A stretch of 64,000 nucleotides of DNA from positions 248,001 to 312,000 of the forward strand of contig JAUJEA010000007.1 in assembly GCA_030442035.1 (NCBI GenBank), given 5' to 3'. The notes below the pieces were generated by a model. It had not been told where the DNA came from, searched no databases, and was given only the letters and a program-made list of their open reading frames with translations. Source of the stretch: Splendidivirga corallicola. Its GTDB lineage: Bacteria > Bacteroidota > Bacteroidia > Cytophagales > Cyclobacteriaceae. The translations under genes and the position numbers were made by a program. Below, in pieces: positions 1 to 8,089 of this stretch (positions within the stretch are counted from its first letter, which is position 1; each line of letters opens with the position of its first letter).

Positions 1-1
1 A

Positions 2-835
2 TCTCTACAAAGTTTTCTATTTGCTCTAGAATTAAACAAAAAAAACAAGGATTATTCAAGAATAAATAAGACCTATAATGAGCTAGGGAATTTATATTAT
101 GAATGGAAAAACCCTGAAGAAGCTCTGGATAATTATTTGAGTTCTTTAAACTATATTGATTCTGTCCGCAACAATGGTAGAATGCGAGGAATGCTTTATA
201 ATAACATTGGAGATATCTATCTCGAATTGGAAAATTTTGAAAAGGCAGAATTTTTTCTAAAAGAGGCCTTGAGTATTAAAAAAACCCTTGACGACAAAGA
301 TTTGCTTATTAGCACATATAGAAATTTAAGTGAGTTATATTATCAATTAGAAAATAGAGAGCTCTCAGTTGATTATTTAAATAAAAGTATTGGCATAGCT
401 AATAGATATATTGTCAACGAAGAACTTATGATTACATTAAATTCCGCTCCTGATATTTTCTCAGCATTTCCTGATCAATTTAAGAAGTCTGAGGTTTTTG
501 ATTTCTATCAAATTCAGAATGATCAATTAAACTTAGTTGCAGATCTACAAAAAGAGCTACAGGAATTGAATGGACGTTTTATGCTGCAGCTTTCATATGA
601 AAAATACCAAATGGCTGAAGCCAACTCCATGCTTCAAAACAAGTTATCCAAAACAATACAAATAGCCATCCCCATTCTAGTATTTATATTGATCGTGAGT
701 TTGTATTACTTTAAGCGCTATCGTACGGTGAAGAAGTTTGAAGCTGAAAGGAATAAGCGGTTAAATGAGATACAGAAGGACGCAGAGATATTTATCAGTG
801 ATTATGACATCCTGAAACAAATAACCCGCCAATAG
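2..835 (+). CDS. TPR-repeat membrane protein, 5' end outside the window
   Basis: The frame is open from the first bases of the window, so the gene starts upstream and 277 residues are visible. A TTG at 137 is in frame but is not a convincing start, because TPR-like sequence continues before it. The visible part holds about three tetratricopeptide repeats, a Gln/Glu-rich helical stretch, one transmembrane helix at about visible residues 219-238 and a short basic tail. Bacteroidota have many proteins with N-terminal TPRs, one membrane helix and a cytoplasmic kinase or DNA-binding output. Here the chain ends about 40 residues after the helix, so no output domain is present. I infer a protein-interaction or sensor scaffold; the partner is unknown. 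Confidence 0.75.
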   Translation, partial: SLQSFLFALELNKKNKDYSRINKTYNELGNLYYEWKNPEEALDNYLSSLNYIDSVRNNGRMRGMLYNNIGDIYLELENFEKAEFFLKEALSIKKTLDDKDLLISTYRNLSELYYQLENRELSVDYLNKSIGIANRYIVNEELMITLNSAPDIFSAFPDQFKKSEVFDFYQIQNDQLNLVADLQKELQELNGRFMLQLSYEKYQMAEANSMLQNKLSKTIQIAIPILVFILIVSLYYFKRYRTVKKFEAERNKRLNEIQKDAEIFISDYDILKQITRQ

Positions 836-891
836 AATTGAGAAATAAAGTTGAAAGTTTATAAAAAGTTTATTAGCGTCATAAAGATCTA

Positions 892-1341
892 CTAATCAAC
901 GCCATTTTTAAGCTCACTCAATTTATCGATCAACTGGATCACGTAGTCTTTCAACCGTATGTTCTCATTGATGATCTTATCAGTGAACTCATATTGCTTT
1001 TGTAAAGTTTCCTTTAACTCAGGCTTTGACAATGACCTTACATCTTTACGCTTGGATCCGGAGAACTTGGTAATATCCAGATTGATCACTTCCAGTTTAT
1101 CCTTTTGAGGAATTCCCAAAAGTTCATCACTGGAAATTTCCAATATTCTTGACATAAATGGCACAAGATCCAGGGCCGGAGAACTGTAACCTGTTTCGTA
1201 GTTGGAGATTTTAGTTCTGGTAAAATAAATTCCGGTTTCCTCGCTCAGAATGTCAGCCAAGTCATCCTGACTATAACCTTTCTTTTTTCTCATTTCTTTC
1301 AGCTTGCCGCCAAAAGTGTTGTCTCTTTTTAACTTTTTCAA
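892..1341 (-). CDS. XRE-family HTH transcriptional regulator
   Basis: The 149-residue protein has a Cro/C1-type helix-turn-helix at about residues 12-66, with the typical pattern GxxLKEMRKKKGYSQDDLA, then TKISNYETG, then PALDLVPFMSRIL. A linker and a C-terminal amphipathic helix (about 105-145) follow, which probably dimerises. The family binds short operators and usually represses its own promoter or nearby genes. Two exact ATTATTGT repeats lie just upstream of the start at 1366-1383 and are a plausible self-operator. No toxin gene or phage gene lies beside it, so I see no support for an antitoxin or prophage repressor role. Its target is unknown. Confidence 0.85.
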   Translation of the reverse strand: MKKLKRDNTFGGKLKEMRKKKGYSQDDLADILSEETGIYFTRTKISNYETGYSSPALDLVPFMSRILEISSDELLGIPQKDKLEVINLDITKFSGSKRKDVRSLSKPELKETLQKQYEFTDKIINENIRLKDYVIQLIDKLSELKNGVD

Positions 1342-1365
1342 TGAAAAATGTTTTTTTTCGACAAG

Positions 1366-1383
1366 ATTATTGTCTATTATTGT
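1366..1383. promoter_or_regulatory. Direct repeat ATTATTGT x2, candidate XRE operator
   Basis: ATTATTGT occurs at 1366-1373 and again at 1376-1383. The 10-bp period puts both on the same face of the helix. The pair lies 25-42 bp upstream of the divergently reading XRE gene, where its promoter should be. That it acts as an autoregulatory operator is inference. Confidence 0.3.
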
Positions 1384-1649
1384 ATAATAAGATACTTATT
1401 TAGTTAAATATAAAAAATCCTTGTCAGGAAAACAGTATTTACTATAAAAATTCGTGACAAAGAATTTCATTTACCGTAATCAATATATGGCTTATTTTTT
1501 TAAGAGGCAAGTTTCGCAGTTGATCAAACATATATTGAACCGTACTTGTTAACCAGGAAAGGATGTTAAGCTTAGAAAGAAGATTATTTAACTTGAAATT
1601 AGTTAAGAGCACTTAGATTATCAGCAAAGGACCATTTGCTTTTCCGTAA

Positions 1650-1683
1650 GGGCCTATTAGTAAATTATTGATAGGTCCTTTTT
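1650..1683 (+). terminator. Rho-independent terminator-like hairpin
   Basis: GGGCCTAT (1650-1657) pairs with ATAGGTCC (1671-1678), with one G-U pair and a 13-nt loop, and TTTTT follows. No annotated gene on the plus strand ends nearby, because the XRE gene points the other way. The hairpin may therefore close a small unannotated transcript. Confidence 0.5.
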
Positions 1684-1819
1684 ATTGCCGCATGGAATAG
1701 CTACCCCTTCAATTTTGTGGATCGAGTCAATGAGCTATAGTGTTGCCATGAGTTATTTCTTCCGACTAAACATGACCGAATGATTTCTATGTAAGTAGAT
1801 CAAAAATCATAAATACCAC

Positions 1820-1986
1820 GTCTCTGTTGCACTACGTCATCCCTGGCAAGCGCAGCGAAGACCAGGGATCTCCTGAAAGAAAGCACTATCAATCTTGAAA
1901 GTATACATCTACGCAGCCCGGCACAGGGGGATTCCGTATATTTCTTTCGCTCACTCAAGAGATTACGGAATGACGACAGAGATTTT
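1820..1986. repeat. Composite inverted-repeat element (REP/MITE-like)
   Basis: There are two strong hairpins. ATCCCTGG (1839-1846) pairs perfectly with CCAGGGAT (1862-1869). ATTCCGTA (1931-1938) pairs perfectly with TACGGAAT (1964-1971). The outer ends also mirror each other: TCTCTGT and CGTCAT on the left match ATGACG and ACAGAGA on the right. The element is richer in GC than its surroundings. It resembles the non-coding hairpin repeats scattered between genes in many Bacteroidota genomes. No second copy lies in this window. Confidence 0.6.
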
Positions 1987-2109
1987 TATTTAGAAATAAG
2001 GTAAGATAACCTTAGAGCATTATTATTAACCGAATTGTTTAAATTTAATTCCACGAGTGAATCTTTTGCATCTTATGACTTAGGGGTATTATGCTAAACC
2101 AAACTTTTC

Positions 2110-3405
2110 ATGACCATGAGTGATTCAAGGCGATCGTTCTTTAAAAAATTTTCTGGTATTACAGCCGCATTTTCATTGTTTTCCTTTTCGGAAAGAGTGA
2201 TAGCGGAGGATATCAAAGATGCCCTGGTTGAAATGAATAATCAGTCGGTAAAGAATGCTGTACAAAACGAAGATATTTGGAGCAGAATCCGGCAGGCATT
2301 CACCACATCATCCAATATTATCAATCTGAATAATGGCGGGGTAAGTCCGCAACCCAAAATAGTACAGGATGCTGTTGATCGGTATTATCATTTAAGCAAT
2401 GAGGCACCTTCCTATTATATGTGGAGGATTCTTGATCAGGGTAGAGAACCACTTCGAGCAAAGTTGGCAGATCTGGCCGCTTGTTCACCGGAAGAAATTG
2501 CCATTAACCGGAATACAACCGAGGCATTGGATACAGTAATTTTTGGAATGAGATTAGAAAAGGGAGATGAAGTTGTATTAACCAAGCAGGACTACCCAAA
2601 TATGATCCATGCCTGGAAACAAAGAGAGATGCGAGATGGTATCAAACTAAAATGGCTAAGCCTGGATCTACCAATGGAAAATGATGATGAGATGATTGGA
2701 AAATTCATTGATGCCATCACACCCAAAACAAAGGTTTTACATATTACACACATGATCAACTGGACCGGGCAAATTCTACCGGCACAAAAGATTTGTTTAG
2801 AAGCACGAAAACGAGGAATAAAAACCATTGTTGACGGAGCACATAGTTTTGCCCATTTGGATTTTGAAGTGGGACAACTAGGCTGTGATTATTTCGGGAC
2901 GAGCTTACACAAATGGCTCTGTGCACCTTTTGGCACAGGCATGCTCTATATTAGAAAAGAGAATGTTGCTGATATCTGGCCCCTATTCCCTAACCATGAA
3001 CCTTTAAGTGATAATATCCGGAAATTCGAAGGATTAGGAACACGTTCATTCGCACCCGAACAAGCAATAGGTCAGGCGATTGACTTTCATCGAGCTATCG
3101 GAAATAAACGGAAAGAGGCCAGGCTACACTTTCTGAAAAATTATTGGGTTGAAAAAGTGAAAGATCTTCCGAAATTTAAATTGAATACTTCCATGAAAGA
3201 GGCCTATTCCTGTGCCATTGCAAATTTTAGCATTGATGGCATTGAACCTGGAGATCTGGCCAACAAACTTTTTAAGGAGTATAAAATCCATACCTCTCCT
3301 ATCGTTTGGGAAAATATCTCCGGAGTAAGAATAACACCTCATGTCTATACAACACTATATGATTTGGATAGATTGGTGGAGGCCATTCAAAAAATAGCCC
3401 AATAA
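2110..3405 (+). CDS. Tat-exported class V aminotransferase-fold PLP enzyme (isopenicillin-N-epimerase-like)
   Basis: The 431-residue protein is a fold-type I PLP enzyme of the aminotransferase class V group. Residues 235-250 carry the PLP-contacting motif VDGAHSFAHL (Asp242, His245), and SLHKW holds the Schiff-base lysine, Lys268. The start of the catalytic domain (about 60-110, LNNGGVSPQP) matches isopenicillin-N epimerase-like proteins. The N-terminus SRRSFFKKFSG followed by a hydrophobic stretch is a twin-arginine signal, so the folded holoenzyme is probably exported. Met at 2110 and at 2116 are both possible starts. The substrate cannot be told; epimerase, desulfurase and lyase activities all occur in this group. 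It stands alone, 31 bp before the DUF2520 gene. Confidence 0.8.
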   Translation: MTMSDSRRSFFKKFSGITAAFSLFSFSERVIAEDIKDALVEMNNQSVKNAVQNEDIWSRIRQAFTTSSNIINLNNGGVSPQPKIVQDAVDRYYHLSNEAPSYYMWRILDQGREPLRAKLADLAACSPEEIAINRNTTEALDTVIFGMRLEKGDEVVLTKQDYPNMIHAWKQREMRDGIKLKWLSLDLPMENDDEMIGKFIDAITPKTKVLHITHMINWTGQILPAQKICLEARKRGIKTIVDGAHSFAHLDFEVGQLGCDYFGTSLHKWLCAPFGTGMLYIRKENVADIWPLFPNHEPLSDNIRKFEGLGTRSFAPEQAIGQAIDFHRAIGNKRKEARLHFLKNYWVEKVKDLPKFKLNTSMKEAYSCAIANFSIDGIEPGDLANKLFKEYKIHTSPIVWENISGVRITPHVYTTLYDLDRLVEAIQKIAQ

Positions 3406-3436
3406 ATTTTCAGGTGATTTAATTGTTTGTATTGAT

Positions 3437-4234
3437 ATGTCAATGAGTTATGAAATTTCAATGATCGGTTCCGGTAATGTAGCATGGCATCTGGCAATGA
3501 CATTGGACAATGCAGGATATCCTGTAAAAGAGGTATATAGCAGGAACTTCAGAAATGCAGAGGCGCTGGTAGACAGGTTGTATGGAGCAGAACCTAAAAG
3601 TGATCTGGATTTTTCCAATAGCCCCTCACAGCTATTCATCATTTCAGTTTCAGACGATGCGATTAAAGAAATCGTCAGAGAAATCATATTACCCGAAGAG
3701 GCCATTTTGGTTCATACTTCCGGCACAAAACCATTGAACGCAATGGAATTTGCAGCAACCAAACATGTCGGCGTTTTTTATCCGTTGCAGACTTTTAGTA
3801 AGTCCAGGAGGATCGAATTCTCAGAAGTCCCATTATGCCTTGAAGCTGCAGATGGATATACCAAAAGAGTGCTCAAAGAAATTGCGAATAACATTAGCAA
3901 ACATGTTGCTATGATTGACTCTGCAAACAGGGCGATATTGCACATCGCTGCTGTGTTTGCCTGCAATTTCACCAATCACCTATTTAAGATTGCCGAAGAC
4001 ATACTCGATGAGCATAAACTAAAGTTTGATCTGCTTAAACCACTCATCGTGGAAACTGTCAATAAAAGTTTGGAAATGGGAGCCAGCATTTCTCAAACTG
4101 GTCCGGCAGTCCGACAGGATTTTGAGGTCCTGGATAAGCATATGGAAAAACTGGAGTATAATGAAGAATATGCAGAAATATACAGACTTCTGAGCCAGAA
4201 CATTATAGATACGTATGGGGAGTCGGAAGAATAA
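3437..4234 (+). CDS. Rossmann-fold / DUF2520 domain protein
   Basis: The 265-residue protein has an N-terminal NAD(P)-binding Rossmann domain, with IGSGNVAWHLA at about residues 10-20 and the later strand motif VHTSG, and a helical C-terminal DUF2520 domain ending in the conserved QTGPAVRxD segment. The fold resembles F420-dependent NADP oxidoreductases and the 6-phosphogluconate dehydrogenase helical domain. The family is annotated as a predicted short-chain oxidoreductase and no reaction is established. The double start MSMS offers Met at 3437 or 3443. The gene reads in the same direction as the CDGSH gene 38 bp downstream. Confidence 0.8.
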   Translation: MSMSYEISMIGSGNVAWHLAMTLDNAGYPVKEVYSRNFRNAEALVDRLYGAEPKSDLDFSNSPSQLFIISVSDDAIKEIVREIILPEEAILVHTSGTKPLNAMEFAATKHVGVFYPLQTFSKSRRIEFSEVPLCLEAADGYTKRVLKEIANNISKHVAMIDSANRAILHIAAVFACNFTNHLFKIAEDILDEHKLKFDLLKPLIVETVNKSLEMGASISQTGPAVRQDFEVLDKHMEKLEYNEEYAEIYRLLSQNIIDTYGESEE

Positions 4235-4272
4235 TATGTTAAATTAGTAACTGAAACTTTAACAAACTTGAC

Positions 4273-4509
4273 ATGGAAAAACCAACAATTGCTCAAAAGA
4301 ATCCCATTGTGATGGATGTAGAGCCTGGTGATTACTACTGGTGTGCATGTGGTAAAAGCGGTAATCAACCATTCTGTGACGGATCACACAAAGACACTTC
4401 ATTCAATCCAATCAAAGAGACAATTACTGAAAACAAAAAGGTAGCCTGGTGCACCTGCAAGCATACGGGTAATTCACCTTATTGTGACGGATCTCATAAG
4501 AAGCTATAA
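4273..4509 (+). CDS. Double CDGSH iron-sulphur protein
   Basis: The 78-residue protein consists of almost nothing but two CDGSH modules. The first has Cys24, Cys26, Cys35 and His39 (CACG then FCDGSH). The second has Cys60, Cys62, Cys71 and His75 (CTCK then YCDGSH). Each three-Cys/one-His set binds a redox-active [2Fe-2S] cluster, so two clusters are expected in one chain. There is no membrane anchor, unlike mitoNEET. CDGSH proteins move clusters or electrons, but the partner in bacteria is usually unknown. A strong terminator at 4531-4564 ends the unit. Confidence 0.92.
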   Translation: MEKPTIAQKNPIVMDVEPGDYYWCACGKSGNQPFCDGSHKDTSFNPIKETITENKKVAWCTCKHTGNSPYCDGSHKKL

Positions 4510-4893
4510 CAAGTAAAGATATCTTTTTGTGAAGTGCTAATCCTGGTGATTAGTACTTCTTTTTGATCTTTTGAATCAAATAGGTTTTTAATCGTTAAAG
4601 TATTGTTGAATTCTACTATTGAGATTAGCCAGCACAAAGATTTAATAAGTCAGATAACAGTAATTTCTGTTTTATCTACAACTGCTTTTATAGAATAGCA
4701 GGGACACCAATCATCATTCAATCTCAGGTATTTTATTGACAATTTAAAATATCCAGAACCGTTGAGATTTCCTCATAAATCAATTTTCACTATCGGATGT
4801 TGCTCTCGTTGATAGTCTTTCCAAAATCATCATGATCTGACTTTTGATCCTGAGGTTTTAAAACTAAATTTGACCATTAATGTTGAAATCCAC
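4510..4893. other. Spacer between the CDGSH and UbiA genes
   Basis: Apart from the terminator at 4531-4564 I see nothing recognisable in this stretch. It is AT-rich and has no open frame of note. Confidence 0.5.
4531..4564 (+). terminator. Rho-independent terminator after the CDGSH gene
   Basis: GAAGTGCTAATC (4531-4542) pairs with GATTAGTACTTC (4548-4559) through a 5-nt loop, with a single G-U pair, and is followed by a T run. It lies 22 bp after the CDGSH stop codon. Confidence 0.85.
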
Positions 4894-5772
4894 ATGGGGT
4901 CCAATCAGTCTAAAAAAGCACATAATTTTTCTTTTTCAGGTTTTGTAAAACTTGTAAGATGGCCCAATCTGCTGATCATTTCCATTACACAATATATAAC
5001 CGCCATCTTTCTGGTAGGAGATATTTTTGATTGGAGATTCTATATTACCGATATCCGTCTTTTTATACTTTCCCTCTCCACCATACTCATCGCAGCTGCT
5101 GGTTATATTATTAATGATTATTATGATGTTAAAATCGATTTAGTCAACAAGCCTAACAGGGTTGTGGTTGGAAATCTATTGAAAAGAAGGCCTGTGATGG
5201 CAGCACACACAGCGCTTAATTTCCTCGGGATTATACTGGGAGCTTTCGTCTCCTACAAAATTATGCTCATCAATTTTTTGGCTGCTCTTTTGCTTTGGCT
5301 GTATTCAAATCAACTCAAAAGATGGCCATTCATAGGTAATCTTACTATTTCCATATTGACAGGATTATCACTTATTGTGGTAGGGGTTTATTATCAACAG
5401 AATGAACATCTCATCTATGTTTATGCTCTATTTGCTTTTTCAATTTCTTTGATCCGTGAAATTATCAAGGACATGGAGGATGTTAAGGGGGATGAGGTTT
5501 TTGGCTGTAAAACTTTACCCATCATTTGGGGCATTCGACGGACTAAATTCTTTATTTATATACTATCGGTGCTATTTGCCTTGTCTCTCTTTTACCTGAC
5601 AGGTAGGTTGGATAATCCGATTCTTACCAAATACTTCATTTTGCTCATAATACCGATCCTATACTTTATTTACGCACTGATCAGGGCTGATACAAAAAAA
5701 CAATATACCTTTTTAAGTGCTTATTGTAAATTCATAATGCTTAGTGGCATTTTAAGTATGACATTCTTTTAA
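4894..5772 (+). CDS. UbiA-family prenyltransferase (geranylgeranylglycerol-phosphate synthase-like)
   Basis: An integral membrane protein of 292 residues with about eight helices. It has both prenyl-diphosphate/Mg2+ motifs of the UbiA superfamily: NDYYDVKIDLVNKPNR after the second helix, and DMEDVKGD about 100 residues later. UbiA enzymes join a polyprenyl chain to an aromatic or glycerol acceptor in the membrane. This Bacteroidota subgroup is usually annotated as geranylgeranylglycerol-phosphate geranylgeranyltransferase-like, but the acceptor cannot be read from the sequence. I chose the ATG at 4894. The frame extends to a TTG at 4870, which would add eight polar residues with no ribosome site. 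purN follows 49 bp downstream. Confidence 0.85.
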   Translation: MGSNQSKKAHNFSFSGFVKLVRWPNLLIISITQYITAIFLVGDIFDWRFYITDIRLFILSLSTILIAAAGYIINDYYDVKIDLVNKPNRVVVGNLLKRRPVMAAHTALNFLGIILGAFVSYKIMLINFLAALLLWLYSNQLKRWPFIGNLTISILTGLSLIVVGVYYQQNEHLIYVYALFAFSISLIREIIKDMEDVKGDEVFGCKTLPIIWGIRRTKFFIYILSVLFALSLFYLTGRLDNPILTKYFILLIIPILYFIYALIRADTKKQYTFLSAYCKFIMLSGILSMTFF

Positions 5773-5780
5773 TATTCCAA

Positions 5781-5788
5781 TATATTTG
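5781..5788 (+). promoter_or_regulatory. -7 element TATATTTG before purN
   Basis: TATATTTG fits the Bacteroidota -7 consensus TAnnTTTG and ends 33 bp before the purN start codon. I find no TTTG at the usual -33 spacing, so this is only a candidate. Confidence 0.4.
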
Positions 5789-5821
5789 CCGCAAGTTTGT
5801 GTTGAATATTGACGATAGCCT

Positions 5822-6388
5822 ATGAACCTGGCCATTTTCGCTTCCGGAAGCGGCAGTAATGCAGAAAAGTTTTTTGAATATTTTAGAGATAAGCCGGATA
5901 AGCATGTCTCCTTAATACTCACCAATAAGCAAGACGCTTTTGTAATTGAAAGGGCTAAACGAAATCATGTACCTTTTGAGGTTTTTAACAGGCAACAGTT
6001 TTATGAAAGCAATCATGTTCTGGAAACTTTAAAAAGGAACCAGATTGATCTCATTGTACTTGCTGGTTTCCTCTGGAAGGTTCCTGATAATCTGATTGAG
6101 GCCTACCCAAACAGGATCATCAATATTCATCCGGCTCTCTTACCCAAGTTTGGAGGGAAAGGTATGTATGGCAAATATGTTCATCAGGCAGTAATTGAAG
6201 CAGGTGAGGAAGAAAGTGGGATCACCATCCACTATGTAAACCAAAACTATGATGAAGGAAAAATTATTTTTCAAGTTTCATGCAAGGTCATCCCCTCTGA
6301 CACTCCGGAAACTTTAGCTAAAAAAGTACAAATGCTGGAGCACGAACATTACCCCAAAATTGTGGAAAAAATATCAATGAATATTTAA
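5822..6388 (+). CDS. purN: Phosphoribosylglycinamide formyltransferase 1
   Basis: This enzyme transfers the formyl group of 10-formyl-tetrahydrofolate to GAR, the third step of purine synthesis. The 188-residue length is normal. The phosphate-binding loop ASGSGSNAE is at residues 7-15. The catalytic triad is visible as Asn101 and His103 in NIHPALLPKFGG and Asp144 in NYDEGK. It lies 87 bp upstream of purH, which catalyses the last two steps of the same pathway and also uses formyl-folate. The two may be cotranscribed, although purH also has a promoter element of its own. Confidence 0.95.
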   Translation: MNLAIFASGSGSNAEKFFEYFRDKPDKHVSLILTNKQDAFVIERAKRNHVPFEVFNRQQFYESNHVLETLKRNQIDLIVLAGFLWKVPDNLIEAYPNRIINIHPALLPKFGGKGMYGKYVHQAVIEAGEEESGITIHYVNQNYDEGKIIFQVSCKVIPSDTPETLAKKVQMLEHEHYPKIVEKISMNI

Positions 6389-6456
6389 ACAATTACAGCA
6401 GCTAACTGCTTGTAAGGTATTGATTAATAAATAATAAAAAATAATTTAAAAGTTTA

Positions 6457-6464
6457 TACTTTTG
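6457..6464 (+). promoter_or_regulatory. -7 element TACTTTTG before purH
   Basis: TACTTTTG fits TAnnTTTG exactly. Transcription would begin near 6471, only about five bases before the ATG at 6476. Either the message is nearly leaderless or translation starts at the ATG at 6485. No -33 TTTG is present at the right spacing. Confidence 0.5.
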
Positions 6465-6475
6465 CAACTTAACAA

Positions 6476-8017
6476 ATGACGGAAATGTCTTCGAGGATAA
6501 AACTTAATTCAGCACTCATCTCGGTATATTACAAAGATAATCTTGAACCAATTGTCAAATTATTAAATGATTTTGGAGTTACCATTTATTCTACAGGAGG
6601 AACACAAAAATTTATTGAAGACTTAGGTGCCGACGTAGTACCGGTGGAAGACCTGACAAGCTATCCTTCCATTTTAGGAGGCAGGGTTAAAACATTGCAT
6701 CCCAAGGTTTTTGGTGGAATACTTTCCAGGAGAGGGCACGAACAAGACGGTCAGGATACGAAACAATATGATATTCCTGCCATTGATTTGGTCATTGTTG
6801 ATCTTTATCCTTTTGAAGAGACAGTTGCCTCCGGAGCGTCTGAAAGTGAGATTATCGAAAAAATTGATATTGGAGGAATTTCTTTGATCCGTGCAGCAGC
6901 AAAAAATTTTAAAGATGTATTGATCATTTCTTCCAGAGAGCAATATGCGGAGCTTGAGCAACTGCTTAAAGAAAAGGGAGGGGCCTCTGACATAGAGGAC
7001 AGGAAAAGGTTTGCAGCTAAAGCTTTTGACATCTCATCGCATTACGATACACATATCTTTAATTACTTCAATGCAGATCAGGAGATAGGTGTGTTTAAAC
7101 AAAGTGTAAGAATACAACAGACACTCCGTTACGGAGAGAATCCTCATCAGGAAGGAATCTTCTATGGTGCATTGAATGATATGTTTGATCAATTAAATGG
7201 CAAAGGACTCTCCTACAATAATTTAGTTGACATCGATGCGGCAGTTTCTATTATTGCTGAATTCGAGAAGAATGAAACAGCATTTGCTATATTAAAACAT
7301 ACCAATGCTTGTGGTGTAGCGGTAGGCAAGACTGTTAAAGATGCCTACCTAAGAGCTTTTGAGGCAGACACTATTTCGGCCTTTGGTGGTATTTTAGTCA
7401 CGAATCAAACGGTTGATCTTGCTGCTGCGGAGGAACTACATAAATTGTTTTTTGAAGTGCTAATTGCTCCTGCTTATAATAATGATGCTCTTGAATTACT
7501 CAAAGGCAAAAAGAACAGAATCTTATTAGTACAAAAAACCGAGATTGATGGAGCCAAACAATTCAAAAGTTTGTTGAATGGTGTAATTGAGCAAGACAGA
7601 GATCTTAAGACAGATGCTGTCATTGATTTCAAACTTGCAACCCAAAAAGCACCTAATACTAAACAGGAAGAAGCATTGGTATTTGCAAGTAAGGTGGCAA
7701 AGCATACCAAATCAAATACAATTGTTTTGGCTAAAGATGGTCAGCTACTTGCAAGTGGTGTGGGGCAAACATCAAGGGTGGACGCCTTAAAACAGGCCAT
7801 TGAAAAAGCCAAGAATTTCGGATTTGACCTCAATGGTTCCGTAATGGCATCCGATGCATTTTTCCCTTTTCCAGACTGTGTCGAAATTGCTCACGGAGAG
7901 GGAATTGTAGCTGTTGTTCAACCAGGCGGTTCTATTAAAGATCAAGCATCAATTGATTTTTGTAATGAACATGACATGGCTATGGTATTTACAGGAGTTC
8001 GACATTTTAAACACTGA
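6476..8017 (+). CDS. purH: Bifunctional AICAR transformylase / IMP cyclohydrolase
   Basis: The enzyme carries out the last two steps of purine synthesis, formylating AICAR and closing the ring to IMP. The 513 residues match the family length. The N-terminal IMP cyclohydrolase domain (MGS-like fold, about 1-190) begins with ALISVYYKDNLEPI and STGGT. The transformylase domain follows, with LRYGENPHQ, ILKHTNACGVA and the C-terminal FFPFPD and VQPGGSIKD motifs. Start choice: ATG 6476 gives MTEMSS. ATG 6485 would fit the family N-terminus and the -7 element at 6457-6464 better. mreB follows 72 bp downstream on the same strand. Confidence 0.97.
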   Translation: MTEMSSRIKLNSALISVYYKDNLEPIVKLLNDFGVTIYSTGGTQKFIEDLGADVVPVEDLTSYPSILGGRVKTLHPKVFGGILSRRGHEQDGQDTKQYDIPAIDLVIVDLYPFEETVASGASESEIIEKIDIGGISLIRAAAKNFKDVLIISSREQYAELEQLLKEKGGASDIEDRKRFAAKAFDISSHYDTHIFNYFNADQEIGVFKQSVRIQQTLRYGENPHQEGIFYGALNDMFDQLNGKGLSYNNLVDIDAAVSIIAEFEKNETAFAILKHTNACGVAVGKTVKDAYLRAFEADTISAFGGILVTNQTVDLAAAEELHKLFFEVLIAPAYNNDALELLKGKKNRILLVQKTEIDGAKQFKSLLNGVIEQDRDLKTDAVIDFKLATQKAPNTKQEEALVFASKVAKHTKSNTIVLAKDGQLLASGVGQTSRVDALKQAIEKAKNFGFDLNGSVMASDAFFPFPDCVEIAHGEGIVAVVQPGGSIKDQASIDFCNEHDMAMVFTGVRHFKH

Positions 8018-8089
8018 AAAAATCTTTAATTCAGGAGTTATAAACAAATTTAAAAGTAAGACTAAACTTAAGCGCTAAGAACAAGCTAA

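Larger units (their letters stand above)
1342..2109. other. 768-bp spacer between the XRE gene and the aminotransferase gene
   Basis: I see no gene of normal size here. The stretch holds the ATTATTGT repeats at 1366-1383, two very short open frames (1487-1552, 21 residues; 1563-1616, 17 residues, preceded by an AGGAAAGG-like ribosome site), a terminator-like hairpin at 1650-1683 and the composite hairpin repeat at 1820-1986. The micro-frames are too short to be called as genes from sequence alone. Confidence 0.6.

Noticed and set aside
137-139. TTG as the start of the first TPR gene
   Set aside because: The same frame is open to the first bases of the window and the sequence before it is TPR-like, so the gene is simply cut by the window edge.
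892-1341. XRE gene as antitoxin of a toxin-antitoxin pair
   Set aside because: No small toxin-like gene overlaps or adjoins it.
1342-2109. CRISPR array or phage attachment site in the long spacer
   Set aside because: The repeats are inverted, not regularly spaced direct repeats, and there is no tRNA or integrase.
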